Positions 1 through 8,514 of a stretch of 64,000 nucleotides of DNA are shown here, piece by piece; within the stretch, counting starts at the first letter, position 1; the number at the start of each line of letters is the position of its first letter. The translations under genes and the position numbers were made by a program. A model generated the notes under the pieces. It did not search any database and was not told where the DNA came from. It was given only the letters and a program-made list of their open reading frames with translations. This stretch comes from Citricoccus alkalitolerans (GTDB lineage Bacteria; Actinomycetota; Actinomycetes; Actinomycetales; Micrococcaceae), in assembly GCF_039528175.1 (NCBI RefSeq), contig NZ_BAAALH010000002.1, forward strand, positions 620,001 through 684,000, in the 5' to 3' direction.

Positions 1-1141
1 TACTGATCGACCGGCGGTAGGCCTCGATGAGGGCGGAGATGAGGCTGTCCATGGCGGCCTGGTGACCGGCCGGGAAGTGCTTCGCCACATACAGCCGGCC
101 GACGTCCTCGCCCACGGCGCCGTTCACGAAGGCGACGCCGCGCTTCCAACGGGGCCGGACCTCCTCGGTGCCGGCGATCTTGCGGCCGTAGAACTCGAAG
201 TTCTCGTTGACGAAGGCCTCGGTCAGGTAGGGCGCGGCGGACCGGAGCAGCTGCAGCTGCAGCCACCGCTTCCACGTGCCCAGATCCTCGTCCATGAGCA
301 ACCTCTGCATCGCGGCCAGGAAGTCCGGCTGCCAGGCGACAACCTCGGCACTGCGGGCACCGGAGGCGCCGACCCCCTCGAGCCAGCGATCGGCCAGCGG
401 GAAGGCCTCCAGCAGGGCGGTCCGGTCCAGGAGGTTGTACCGGGCCACAGCGTCCCGGACCTTGACGACGTCCCAGTGGGCCGCAGCGATCTTGGCCTCC
501 AGGTCCACCACCCGGTCCGCGTCCCGCTCGGCCTCGTCCCGGTCCCCACCGATGCCGGCGAGCATGAACACGTTGTCCACGTGCTGGCGGTAGTCCGTGA
601 CCAGATCCGCGAACTTCTCCTCGCGGTAGTAGGACTCATCCGGCAGTCCGAGGCCGTCCTGGATCAGGTGCAGCAGCATGCGCTCGGGGTTGCCGGCGTC
701 GTTGAGGGAGCCCGTGGCGATCAGCCCACTGACGCCGGCGCGCTGCAACTGGCCGGAGAGCTGGATGAACTCCTCCGGGGTGGACACGCCCTCGATCTGG
801 GCCAGGTCGGCGACGATCGGTTCGAGGCCGCGCTCCTCCACTCCGGATTCATCCATGAAGGACGCGAAGAGGGCGCCGATCCGGCGGCGAGCGCCGTCGT
901 CGTCATTCCCCGCAGTGAAGGAACCGGACTCACGTCCCGCGCCCGGACCGGACCAGAAATGAGCGGCCGCGTCCTCCGCGATGTGCCGCACGGCCAGTTC
1001 CGAGGCATCCCGCAACTCCATGAACGCCCCGTAGGCGCCCTGGTCCGCGGGGATCGAGTTGGACTGCAGCCAGGCACCGTTGACGTGCCGGTAGAGGTCC
1101 TCGCGGGCGCTGGGCTGCCGGGATGGGGTGGTTTCAGTCAC
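1..1141 (-). CDS. M13 family metallopeptidase, N-terminal part (runs off the left edge)
   Basis: About 380 residues of a neprilysin/PepO-type zinc endopeptidase; the 3' end lies outside the window. The N-terminus carries the family entry motif DLYRHVNGAWL (residues 15-25), and GLGLPDESYY near residue 170 is typical of the M13 N-terminal domain. The catalytic HExxH and ExxD residues belong to the missing C-terminal half, so activity cannot be judged. The GTG start at 1141 follows an AGGAG ribosome site about 6 bases upstream. No signal peptide is visible, so a cytoplasmic actinobacterial form of the family is likely. A long plus-strand reading frame over the same DNA is a shadow. Confidence 0.85.
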   Translation of the reverse strand, partial: MTETTPSRQPSAREDLYRHVNGAWLQSNSIPADQGAYGAFMELRDASELAVRHIAEDAAAHFWSGPGAGRESGSFTAGNDDDGARRRIGALFASFMDESGVEERGLEPIVADLAQIEGVSTPEEFIQLSGQLQRAGVSGLIATGSLNDAGNPERMLLHLIQDGLGLPDESYYREEKFADLVTDYRQHVDNVFMLAGIGGDRDEAERDADRVVDLEAKIAAAHWDVVKVRDAVARYNLLDRTALLEAFPLADRWLEGVGASGARSAEVVAWQPDFLAAMQRLLMDEDLGTWKRWLQLQLLRSAAPYLTEAFVNENFEFYGRKIAGTEEVRPRWKRGVAFVNGAVGEDVGRLYVAKHFPAGHQAAMDSLISALIEAYRRSIS

Positions 1142-1199
1142 GGATGCTCCTAGGAAGGGCCGGGCATGTCCACCGATCCTAGCGGCGAAGGGCCCCGAC

Positions 1200-1676
1200 T
1201 CAGACGAGCGACTGCAGACGGGCCAGGGACTGGTCCATCTGATCCGAGCTGATGGCGGGGAAGATGTTCTTGGCCAGCAGCTCCTGATCGGTGACCTGGG
1301 ACCAGTCGTAGGTGAGAGAGACCTCCGTGGTGTCCTGGTCCACCGGTTCCAGCTGGTACACCCACTGCCAGCCGCCCGGTTCCCCTCCGACGGGGCCCGG
1401 CTTCCAGCCCACGAGCTTGTTCTCGTCATAGGCCACGACATGGTTCTCACGCTGGTAGTCACCACCCTGGGACTCGGCGTGCATGTTCATGACGAACGTG
1501 TCCCCGACCTGCTGGATGCGCTGGGACTTCTCATCCGCGCGCACCATGTCAGAGCCGTCGAACTCCTGATGCCTGGCCGGCAGGGTCAGGATCCGGAAGA
1601 TGTCCTTGGCCGGAGCCTCGATGGTCCGGGTGACAGTCTGCTTCTTCTCGCCGTGTGCGGTCTCGTTCATCGTCAT
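1200..1676 (-). CDS. SRPBCC / polyketide cyclase-type protein
   Basis: 158 residues with the pattern of a START-like (Bet v1) fold: an N-terminal strand with TVTRTIEAPAKDIFRIL, typical of the family's 'xxIxAPxxxVFxxL' opening, then alternating strands and a long C-terminal helix (SSDQMDQSLARLQSLV). Such proteins bind hydrophobic ligands; the ligand cannot be predicted. I chose the start at 1676 (MTMNET) because AGGGTG lies upstream and because a further upstream start would add a Cys-rich, non-homologous extension. It appears to be a single gene between the M13 peptidase and panC, all on the same strand. Confidence 0.75.
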   Translation of the reverse strand: MTMNETAHGEKKQTVTRTIEAPAKDIFRILTLPARHQEFDGSDMVRADEKSQRIQQVGDTFVMNMHAESQGGDYQRENHVVAYDENKLVGWKPGPVGGEPGGWQWVYQLEPVDQDTTEVSLTYDWSQVTDQELLAKNIFPAISSDQMDQSLARLQSLV

Positions 1677-1795
1677 GCTGCACCCTAAACATGTCCGGCT
1701 CCCGAGTTTCAAGGGCGGTGGCGCTCGGACCGGTCAACCGGAGCAGTTGGTCAGAGCGGTTTGCCGGGGCGATGGTCATCCCGCGTCATCCCGGT

Positions 1796-2809
1796 CTACC
1801 GCCGCATGGCCGGCAGGATCATGTTGTCGATGAGCCGGACCGATTCGACGGTGGCGGCCACCAGGGCCAGCGCCTCATGGTCCAGGGGGGCGGCGAGCTG
1901 CTCGGCGCTCAGGGGCTCCAGGGTCGAGTGGTCCACGATCTCCAGATAGTCCAGGCCCGCCAGGGGCTCGGCCCGGACCAACGCGCGGGCCGAGTCAAGA
2001 TCGAGGGGACGGCCGGCGTCGGCGGCCAGGCGCAGGGATTCCAAGGCGCGGTGCAGCACCAGGGCCGCCTCTAGGCCCGCGGGGGACAGCCGGGTGTTCC
2101 GGCTGGATAACGCGAGGCCCTCCGGTGAGCGGATCAACGGGACCGGGCGGATCTCGAGGTCGAAGTCCAGATCCGCCTGCATCCGTCGCAGGACGGCCAG
2201 CTGCTGGGCGTCCTTCTGCCCGAAATAGCTGCGCAGCCGCGCAGGGGCGGGTGGCATCGCGGCATGCCAGAGCTTCGCGACCACGGTGCAGACGCCGTCG
2301 AAGTGCCCCGGACGGGCGGCGCCCTCGAGGACCTCGCCCATGTGGCCGGCGGTGACGGTGACCCTGGGCGCGTCCGGATAGCCCGGATACATCTCTTGCA
2401 GGTCCGGGGCGAAGACCAGCTCGCAACCCTCGGCACCCAGAATCGCCCGGTCCGCCTCGAGGGTGCGCGGGTAGTTCTCCAGGTCGGACGGATCACCGAA
2501 CTGCAGCGGGTTGACGAACACCGAGGCGATCACGATGTCGTTCTCCTCGCCGGCCTGCCGGACCAGGGCCGCATGACCGCCGTGCAGCGCGCCCATGGTC
2601 GGGATCAACCCCACGGTGGGCTCAGGCACCCCGGCGGCGACGGCGGCCCGCACCTTCTCCGAGAGCGCGGCCTTGAATGCCGCCCGGGTGGTGTGCACGG
2701 CGGGCAGGTCACCGGCAACCGGGGCCGGCTGGCGAGCCGTGTCCTCCAGGGTCAGGCCGGTGCCGGCGGGGATAGGGGTGCGGTCGGGAACGCGGTCGAG
2801 CGGGGTCAC
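1796..2809 (-). CDS. panC: Pantothenate synthetase
   Basis: Joins pantoate and beta-alanine with ATP to give pantothenate (coenzyme A pathway, cytoplasm). Visible family motifs: PTMGALHGGH (ATP-binding HxGH), SVFVNPLQF, HFDGVCTVVAKL, YFGQKDAQQL and RSPEGLALSSRN (KMSKS-like). The C-terminal dimerisation part, YLEIVDHSTLEPL, is complete. The start is uncertain: no ATG is available and I chose GTG at 2809 (337 residues), which leaves about 40 residues before the conserved core, longer than usual. It is the last gene of the minus-strand folate/pantothenate block, after the DUF2520 gene, the same order as Rv3603c-panC in M. tuberculosis. No panD follows here. Confidence 0.9.
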   Translation of the reverse strand: MTPLDRVPDRTPIPAGTGLTLEDTARQPAPVAGDLPAVHTTRAAFKAALSEKVRAAVAAGVPEPTVGLIPTMGALHGGHAALVRQAGEENDIVIASVFVNPLQFGDPSDLENYPRTLEADRAILGAEGCELVFAPDLQEMYPGYPDAPRVTVTAGHMGEVLEGAARPGHFDGVCTVVAKLWHAAMPPAPARLRSYFGQKDAQQLAVLRRMQADLDFDLEIRPVPLIRSPEGLALSSRNTRLSPAGLEAALVLHRALESLRLAADAGRPLDLDSARALVRAEPLAGLDYLEIVDHSTLEPLSAEQLAAPLDHEALALVAATVESVRLIDNMILPAMRR

Positions 2810-2945
2810 GCAGGCGAGTCTAGGACGGTCCAGGCGGGCGCTTCCTGTCGAGTCGTCAGTTGGCGTGGCGAAAGGCCCCCCACCGGCGCCACAACTCCCG
2901 ATTCGATGCCCGGTTCGGCCTGCCTCCGCACGCGGGCCGTCAGGG

Positions 2946-3854
2946 TCACTGGTCCAACAGGTCCAGCAGTTCGGCCACTCTCGCCTCGGACAGCGCCCCC
3001 CGGGCCAGGGCGCGCTGTGCGGTCGCCGAGGCCATGGCGCGGTAGGCCTGCCCGACGTCGGCCGGGATTCCCTCGGCGGCGAGCACCTGCAGGTGCCGGC
3101 GCACCGTGCCCACGTCACCACGGGCCACCGGCCCGGTGAGGGCCCCATCCCCGTTGGCGAGGGCGTTCTCGAGGGAGGCGTTCAACAGCGGGGAGAGCAT
3201 CCGGCCGGTCTGCTCCACGCCGATCGAGGCCAGGACCTGTGCGGCCTGCGAGGTCAGGGTGACGAGGTGGTTCGAGGCGTGCGCGAGGGCCGCGTGGTAG
3301 GTTCCACGGTCTGCCTCGGCGATGACGGCAGGCTCGCCGCCCATCTCCACCACGAGGGCCTGGGCCACCGGCAGCACGATCGGGTCGGCGGTGACCCCGA
3401 ACATGCAGTCCTGCAGCCGGGCCAGGTCCAGGGTCAGCCCCGTGAAGGACATGGCGGGGTGGATCGCGAGTGGGATCGCCCCGGAGGCCCGCACCGGGTC
3501 CAGCACGGAGACACCGTGCGCACCGGAGGTGTGGACCACGAGGTGGCCGGTCTGGAAGTGACCGGCCTCGGCGAGTCCTGAGACCAGGTCCGGCAGCACG
3601 TCGTCGGGAACGGCAAGCAGGACCATCTCGGATCGGCGCAGGATCTCCGGGATCTCGAGCACCGGAACCTCGGGCAGCAGGGCTTCCGCCCGGCTGCGGG
3701 AGGCCTCGGAGACAGCGTGCACGCCCGTGACGGCGTGGCCGGCGTTGCGCAGGGCAGCCCCCAGCACGGCACCGACCTTGCCGGCTCCGATGACACCGAC
3801 ACCCAGCCGGCCCGGGCGGTTCTGCGGCTCAGCAGCCCAGGGCTGGGTGCTCAC
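2946..3854 (-). CDS. Rossmann-like / DUF2520 domain protein
   Basis: 302 residues. An NAD(P)-binding Rossmann domain starts at residue 18 with GVGVIGAGKVG and is followed by ILRRSEMVLLAVPDD; the C-terminal half is the helical DUF2520 domain with HPAMSFTG and YHAALAHASNHL. The architecture resembles ketopantoate reductase/ProC-type dehydrogenases, and the neighbour panC suggests a role in pantothenate supply, but no reaction is proven for this family. The GTG start at 3854 overlaps the stop of the upstream PH-domain gene by 4 bases (GTGA), indicating translational coupling. The orthologue in M. tuberculosis by position is Rv3603c. Confidence 0.85.
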   Translation of the reverse strand: MSTQPWAAEPQNRPGRLGVGVIGAGKVGAVLGAALRNAGHAVTGVHAVSEASRSRAEALLPEVPVLEIPEILRRSEMVLLAVPDDVLPDLVSGLAEAGHFQTGHLVVHTSGAHGVSVLDPVRASGAIPLAIHPAMSFTGLTLDLARLQDCMFGVTADPIVLPVAQALVVEMGGEPAVIAEADRGTYHAALAHASNHLVTLTSQAAQVLASIGVEQTGRMLSPLLNASLENALANGDGALTGPVARGDVGTVRRHLQVLAAEGIPADVGQAYRAMASATAQRALARGALSEARVAELLDLLDQ

Positions 3855-5476
3855 TGCTTGATCGCCTGCTGAGTGCGTTGCTCGAAGCGGGCCAACTCGT
3901 CCTCGCGCATCCACTGGTTGCGGTCCCGCATGCGACGGGAGACGGCGGCGATGTCCGCCTCCTCGTGGAACAGGCGAACGGCGACATCCAGATCCGCGTG
4001 CGGCAGCAACGGCACCACGGGGCCAGCGGTGGAGTGGAATCGCAGGGTGGCCACGCGCAGGCGTCGTTCGAGGGGACCCTGGTGCAGGCCGATGGATTGG
4101 ATCCGCTCGTGCGGCATCAGGACCAGGTAACGCTCGAGCCTGCCCGAGCGCAGCAGGACCATGGTGTCCGTGGACCGGTAGGCGTTGCGTTTCCAGGTCA
4201 GCGGGTCCAGCCACCACACGCGCCGCGGCGAGTGCGTGAAGCCCTGCCCGTCGCCGCTGCCGGTGATGCCTTCACCGATGACCTCGGGCGCGTTCTCCAC
4301 GCCCGGGTCCGGCGCCACCACGGAGAGCACGCGCATGACGTCCTCGATGGTCCCGACCGGCAGCACCGTGGACTTGTCGCTGCCGGTCCCCTCCACGCTG
4401 GGGCCGTAGCCCGCCACGTTGACACTCATCTTGTACCAGCCGAAGGCCCGCCACAGCAGCCCTTGGCTGATGCGGATCGCCTGGACACGGCCCGGCGGGA
4501 CGGTCTGCTGCGAGGTCTCGAGCAGGCCGTACCGCAGGCGCAACCCGTCCGGAGAGGTCGCGACCGTGAAGTTGTAGCCCTTGTTGAATCCGCCCCACGC
4601 GACGCCGATCAGGGAGAACGCGAAGGGGATGAGGACGAACAGCAGGATCAGCCACCAATTGTCCTCGCCGTCCTGGGGGATGGTCATGTCCAGGATCCAG
4701 GCACCCAGGACCAGGAGGATGATGATGGAGAACATCACGAGCATCGCCGTGGACAACAGCACCGACCCGATCATCCGGCCCGCCGGGACCTTGAGCATGA
4801 CGTGCTCGGGCGCCTCCGGGAGGGGCTGCTGCGGGGCCTCGGCCGGAGGCGGGCCCTCGCCGGGGTCCTCATTCAGCTCCTCACCCGACTCGGCAGTAGC
4901 CGCCGCGGCACCCCGCCGTGCAATCTCCTCGGGGTCCGCCGCGGCACGGATGCCCGCGGCACGGCCCATGATCTCGGCGCGGAGGATGCGGGCCTCGTCC
5001 TCCTTGATGAAGGCCAGCTGCATGGCCGTACTGCCGCCGTCCGCCGCCTCGAACTTCAGTTCCGCGAGTCCGAAGATGCGCGCCACCAGCGGTTGTCGGA
5101 TGTCCACGGCCTGGACCCGGTCGTAGCGCACACGCCGGTGCTGACGGAAGATCACGCCGGTGTCCAGCAGGACCTGTTCCTCGGCGAGCTGGTACTTCGT
5201 GAAGCGCCAGGAGAAGTAGTAGATGACCACCATGACCACGAACACCGCACCGTAGATGGCCAGGGTGATCCACAGTCGTCCGGCATCTTGGAACTCGCCC
5301 TGGCCGACGAGGGTCCGGACCATGTCCTCGCCAAAGGACTGAGTGGCGAAGAACAGCATGGCGACGAGGATCACCCAGCCCCGCACCCAGGGGCTGATGG
5401 GATGCACGCGGTGCCATTCGCCGTCGGCCGCCTCCGGACGCCCCGCGCCGGGGGATGGCTCAGCCGGCGCCGTCAC
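3851..5476 (-). CDS. PH domain-containing membrane protein (YdbT-like, three bPH_2 modules)
   Basis: 541 residues. Two pairs of membrane helices (about residues 30-90 and 235-290) separate bacterial PH (bPH_2) modules. The first has 'VIFRQHRRVRYDRVQAVDIRQPLVARIFGL', split here as RVRYDRVQAVDIRQP; the second has GLLETSQQTVPPGRVQAIRI; the third has RSGRLERYLVLMPHERIQSIG. A proline/glutamate-rich linker (about residues 195-225) lies between the first module and the second helix pair. The arrangement equals that of B. subtilis YdbT, which works with the smaller YdbS, here the gene immediately upstream (4-base overlap). The role is unknown; the helices place it in the cytoplasmic membrane. Confidence 0.8.
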   Translation of the reverse strand: MTAPAEPSPGAGRPEAADGEWHRVHPISPWVRGWVILVAMLFFATQSFGEDMVRTLVGQGEFQDAGRLWITLAIYGAVFVVMVVIYYFSWRFTKYQLAEEQVLLDTGVIFRQHRRVRYDRVQAVDIRQPLVARIFGLAELKFEAADGGSTAMQLAFIKEDEARILRAEIMGRAAGIRAAADPEEIARRGAAAATAESGEELNEDPGEGPPPAEAPQQPLPEAPEHVMLKVPAGRMIGSVLLSTAMLVMFSIIILLVLGAWILDMTIPQDGEDNWWLILLFVLIPFAFSLIGVAWGGFNKGYNFTVATSPDGLRLRYGLLETSQQTVPPGRVQAIRISQGLLWRAFGWYKMSVNVAGYGPSVEGTGSDKSTVLPVGTIEDVMRVLSVVAPDPGVENAPEVIGEGITGSGDGQGFTHSPRRVWWLDPLTWKRNAYRSTDTMVLLRSGRLERYLVLMPHERIQSIGLHQGPLERRLRVATLRFHSTAGPVVPLLPHADLDVAVRLFHEEADIAAVSRRMRDRNQWMREDELARFEQRTQQAIKQ

Positions 5477-5997
5477 AGTCCGGCCAGACGTGCCTGTCCG
5501 CGGGCCATGAGCTGGTCGCGGAGCCGTTCACTGTCCTCGGCCGGAATGCCTTCGATGGTGGCGTTGGTGGCCGCCGAGGCGGTCTGCAGTTCCAGGGAGC
5601 GGATGCCGAAGCGCCGCTGCACGGGGCCCTCCTTGATGTCGAGGTACTGGAGGCGGCCGTAGGGGACGGCCAGCACGCGGCGGAACCACAGGCCGGACTT
5701 GAACACGAAATCGTCCTCACGTTCGGCGTAGCCCATGGCGCGCACTCGGCGCGGGACGAGTACCAGGTCCACGAGGCCCCACACCAGCACGACCCCCGGC
5801 AGCCCCCAGGCCAGCCAGGCCGGGTAGGCGGGCCAGACATCCACCAGCATGAGGACCAGCGGGACGGCCAGGACCGCCGTGATGATCAGTGTGGTGAGGC
5901 CAGTGGAGATGAGGTGGGCCGGGACCAGCTTCGGGGACACCGGGATCCAGTCCACCTGCTCCAGGTCGCCCACATCATGAGTCGTTCGTTCGCGCAT
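5473..5997 (-). CDS. PH domain-containing membrane protein (YdbS-like, single module)
   Basis: 174 residues: two membrane helices (about residues 30-50 and 57-78) followed by one bPH_2 module with RAMGYAEREDDFVFKSGLWF and VPYGRLQYLDIKEGPVQRRF. This is the small partner of the YdbS/YdbT pair, and its stop overlaps the start of the larger gene by 4 bases. Its own start at 5997 lies 23 bases inside the DUF3180 gene; a start a few codons later is possible. The family is uncharacterised; a membrane complex of the two proteins is an inference from their coupling. Confidence 0.8.
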   Translation of the reverse strand: MRERTTHDVGDLEQVDWIPVSPKLVPAHLISTGLTTLIITAVLAVPLVLMLVDVWPAYPAWLAWGLPGVVLVWGLVDLVLVPRRVRAMGYAEREDDFVFKSGLWFRRVLAVPYGRLQYLDIKEGPVQRRFGIRSLELQTASAATNATIEGIPAEDSERLRDQLMARGQARLAGL

Positions 5998-6526
5998 ATC
6001 CGCCTTCCCCCTCCGCGCCGTAGGCGGGTCCGGTCTGTCCCCGGCGCCCCTCGCCGTTCCGGCCGTTTGCGTCTGTGGTGCCGTCCGCCCCGTCTTCCGG
6101 GGGTAGGCGGCAGAATTGCTCCACGATGTATCCCACGATAACCAGAACCAATCCCGCGACCACCATCAGCAGTGCGTCGTTCACCGTGGGGGTGCCGAAG
6201 CCGGTAGCCGAGGTCAGGTGAACGAGGACGCCCCCGTGCCAGCCTGCGATGAGCGATCCGGCGTAGGCCCCGGCCTGCGCCAGTGCCAGGGTCCGAGTGG
6301 CCACGAACGGGTTCATTCGGGCTGCAGGCGGGCGCTTCTTGTCCCGTTGGACGCGGATGCCGAGCACGAGCACCAGCAGGGCGACGGATCCGAGGGTGAT
6401 CGTGGAGGAGCGCACCAGCACCGGTGCGACCACGCCCACCTCGGCCGTCAGCAGCGCGGCCACCCAGCCCAGTCCGCCGGAGACGAGCAGGATCAGCAAC
6501 AGCCACAGGGGGCGGATGCCGTTCAT
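5975..6526 (-). CDS. DUF3180 family membrane protein
   Basis: 183 residues with four predicted membrane helices: WLLLILLVSGGLGWVAALL, TITLGSVALLVLVLGIRV, a weaker one near LALAQAGAYAGSLIAGW, and ALLMVVAGLVLVIVGYIVEQ. The cytoplasmic tail is acidic and glycine-rich. The position directly after folK is the conserved place of DUF3180 (Rv3605c) in Actinobacteria; the function is unknown. The ATG at 6526 overlaps the folK stop by 4 bases (ATGA), which decides the start over longer in-frame alternatives. Confidence 0.8.
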   Translation of the reverse strand: MNGIRPLWLLLILLVSGGLGWVAALLTAEVGVVAPVLVRSSTITLGSVALLVLVLGIRVQRDKKRPPAARMNPFVATRTLALAQAGAYAGSLIAGWHGGVLVHLTSATGFGTPTVNDALLMVVAGLVLVIVGYIVEQFCRLPPEDGADGTTDANGRNGEGRRGQTGPAYGAEGEGGYARTNDS

Positions 6527-7101
6527 GAGCCCGGCCCCTCGGTGCCGGTGGGCAGCCGCCGTACCGACCCGGCGTCGTCCGCCTGTGCGGCCAGGTCCGC
6601 GACGAGCGCACCGCTGAGCGTGGCCTCGGGGTCCATCCAGGACCACGGGGTGAGCACGAACGCGCGGAGGTGGGCGCGTGGGTGCGGAAGGGTGAGGTCG
6701 GGCTCGTCCGAGGTGAGGTCATCGTAGGTGATCACATCGATGTCCAGGGTGCGCGGTCCCCAGCGCACCTCGCGGGTGCGGTGGTGCGTGCGCTCGATCT
6801 CCTGGCCGGCCGCGAGCAGGGCACGCGGGGACAGGCGAGTCATGAGGGTCAGCACGAGATTGAGGTAGTCGGGCTGGCCCGGGGGGCCGCCCACCGGCTG
6901 GGTCACCGCCACCGGGGACACCCCGGTCAGTTCGATCCCCGGCGCTTCGGCGAGCTGGCGGACCGCTTCCGTGAGGGTCGCGGCTGCGTCACCCAGGTTC
7001 GCCCCGAGTGCCAGCACCGCCGGGACCGGGACGTGCGGGACGCGGTCGAGGTCGGGGCCCTGATGACCGGCCTCGTCAGCGGGCGAGGCGTGCGAGGTCA
7101 C
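6523..7101 (-). CDS. folK: 2-amino-4-hydroxy-6-hydroxymethyldihydropteridine pyrophosphokinase
   Basis: HPPK transfers pyrophosphate from ATP to 6-hydroxymethyl-7,8-dihydropterin, the step before FolP. Motifs: LALGANLGD (residues 30-38), PDYLNLVL, RWGPRTLDIDVITYDD with the metal-binding Asp pair, and LPHPRAHLRAFVLTPW. About 25 extra residues precede the core, so the true start could be later, but the ATG at 7101 overlaps the folB stop (ATGA), which favours coupling. The length of 192 is slightly above the family norm of about 160-180. Confidence 0.93.
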   Translation of the reverse strand: MTSHASPADEAGHQGPDLDRVPHVPVPAVLALGANLGDAAATLTEAVRQLAEAPGIELTGVSPVAVTQPVGGPPGQPDYLNLVLTLMTRLSPRALLAAGQEIERTHHRTREVRWGPRTLDIDVITYDDLTSDEPDLTLPHPRAHLRAFVLTPWSWMDPEATLSGALVADLAAQADDAGSVRRLPTGTEGPGS

Positions 7102-7487
7102 GTCCGGCTCCGGAAGACCGTGACCGCGACGTCAGTGAAGTCCGCCTGGATGGGGGCGTGCGGTTTGTGCACGGTCACCTCGACAGCGGTGGCCACGGGC
7201 TGTTCGGCGAGGAGTGCGCGGGCGATGCGGTCGGCGACGGTCTCGATGAGATCGAGGGACTCCCCCGTGACCACGCCGAGCACCGTCTCGGCGACCTGGG
7301 CGTAGTTGACGGTGCGGGCCAGGTCGTCACCGGCGGCGGCCGGTGCCGCGTCCAGGTGCACCACCACGTCCGTGGTGAAGTCCTGGCCGTCCCGCTTCTC
7401 CTCGGCGAAGACACCGTGGAATCCCCGAGCGGTCAGCCCGGTGAGGGTGATGCGGTCGACCGGCCGCCCGCCGGTGCTCTCGACCAC
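7098..7487 (-). CDS. folB: Dihydroneopterin aldolase
   Basis: 129 residues. Cleaves 7,8-dihydroneopterin to 6-hydroxymethyl-7,8-dihydropterin and glycolaldehyde. Typical sequence: ITLTGLTARGFHGVFAEEK with the catalytic/substrate Glu, the VNYAQVAE segment, LIETVADRIARALL, and VTVHKPHAPI with the conserved Lys. The start is GTG at 7487, only 3 bases after the folP stop; the next gene, folK, overlaps its stop. Part of the folE-folP-folB-folK run. Confidence 0.93.
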   Translation of the reverse strand: MVESTGGRPVDRITLTGLTARGFHGVFAEEKRDGQDFTTDVVVHLDAAPAAAGDDLARTVNYAQVAETVLGVVTGESLDLIETVADRIARALLAEQPVATAVEVTVHKPHAPIQADFTDVAVTVFRSRT

Positions 7488-7490
7488 GGC

Positions 7491-8429
7491 TCAGGCTCCC
7501 CGACGGCGGGTGCTGGCGGATTCCGGATCCAGCCACGCCCGAGCGGTCTTGACCGCGTGGAGGCTGGGCTCGATCTCGTGGACACGCACTCCCCACACCC
7601 GGCTCAGGGCGGACAGGGCGGAGACGGCTGCGGTGGCGTGGTCGCGGTCCGCGGGCGCCGGTTCTGCGCCGGCCTCATTGGCCAGCAGGGTACCGAGGAA
7701 GCGTTTGCGGGAAGCGGCCACGAGGACCGGGAATCCGAGGGACTGCAGGCGGTCCAGGCCCTTCAGCAGCTCCCAGTTCTGCGCGCCGGCCTTCGCGAAG
7801 CCCAGTCCCGGGTCCAGGATGAGCTGCGCGGGCTGGACGCCGGCCGCCAGGAACGCGTCCTTCAGCTCGGTCAGCTCCCGGGTCACATCCTCGACCACGT
7901 CACCGTAGTCCGCGAGGGAATCCATGGTCTTGGAGTCCCCGCGGTTGTGCATGAGGACGTACGTCGCCCCCGTGCGGGCTATCAGCTCGGGCATCTCCGG
8001 TTCATAGTTCAGCCCCGAGACGTCGTTGATGATGACGTCCCCGAGCCTGAGGGCTGCCTCGGCGGTGACGGTGTGCATGGTGTCCACGGACACCACGGCG
8101 CCGGCCTTCACGAGGGCCTCGACGACGGGCAGGATGCGGTTCTGCTCCGTGACCGGGTCGATGGCCTCCGCCCCGGGACGGGTGGATTCCCCACCCACGT
8201 CAATGATGTCCGCACCGGCGTAGTGCAGGCGCAGCCCCTGCTCGATGGCAGCATCCGCGGCGAGGTACTCCCCGCCGTCCGAGAAGGAGTTGTGGGTGAC
8301 GTTCACGACGCCCATGATCAGCGTGCGGTCCGTGGGCAGGTCACGCAAGGTGCGGCGGCGAACCTTGCGGACCACCGAGAGGGGGCCCGTGTTGGGCCCG
8401 GTTCCGGTCTGTGCTGCCATCGAGTCCAT
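7491..8429 (-). CDS. folP: Dihydropteroate synthase
   Basis: Condenses 6-hydroxymethyl-7,8-dihydropterin pyrophosphate with p-aminobenzoate; target of sulfonamides. Signatures: IMGVVNVTHNSFSDGG (about residues 38-53), IIDVGGESTRPGA, SVDTMH, INDVSGL, LDPGLGFAK and SRKRFLG. Of three in-frame ATGs I chose 8429 because AAAGGA stands about 6 bases before it; the ATG at 8444 would bury that site. Translation gives 312 residues. It follows folE by about 85 bases and is nearly contiguous with folB. Confidence 0.93.
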   Translation of the reverse strand: MDSMAAQTGTGPNTGPLSVVRKVRRRTLRDLPTDRTLIMGVVNVTHNSFSDGGEYLAADAAIEQGLRLHYAGADIIDVGGESTRPGAEAIDPVTEQNRILPVVEALVKAGAVVSVDTMHTVTAEAALRLGDVIINDVSGLNYEPEMPELIARTGATYVLMHNRGDSKTMDSLADYGDVVEDVTRELTELKDAFLAAGVQPAQLILDPGLGFAKAGAQNWELLKGLDRLQSLGFPVLVAASRKRFLGTLLANEAGAEPAPADRDHATAAVSALSALSRVWGVRVHEIEPSLHAVKTARAWLDPESASTRRRGA

Positions 8430-8514
8430 CGGTGGTCCTTTCATCGCGGTGGCCGGTGACGCCGGTGGCGCGCGGCAGGTCAGAGCTGCTGGCGGTGCCT
8501 TGGTGGCGCCGAGC

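Noticed and set aside
62..1153. 363-residue plus-strand reading frame
   Set aside because: It is the shadow of the M13 peptidase: the minus strand carries family motifs and a ribosome site, the plus strand product is repetitive Val/Leu/His/Asp without any domain.
2810..2945. Small gene or riboswitch before panC
   Set aside because: 136 bases without a conserved fold or a convincing reading frame; it may partly belong to an unrecognised panC 5' end.
3878..5662. 594-residue plus-strand reading frame
   Set aside because: Antisense to both PH-domain genes; its composition (His, Asp, Arg, Gln-rich) is that of a GC-rich shadow frame.
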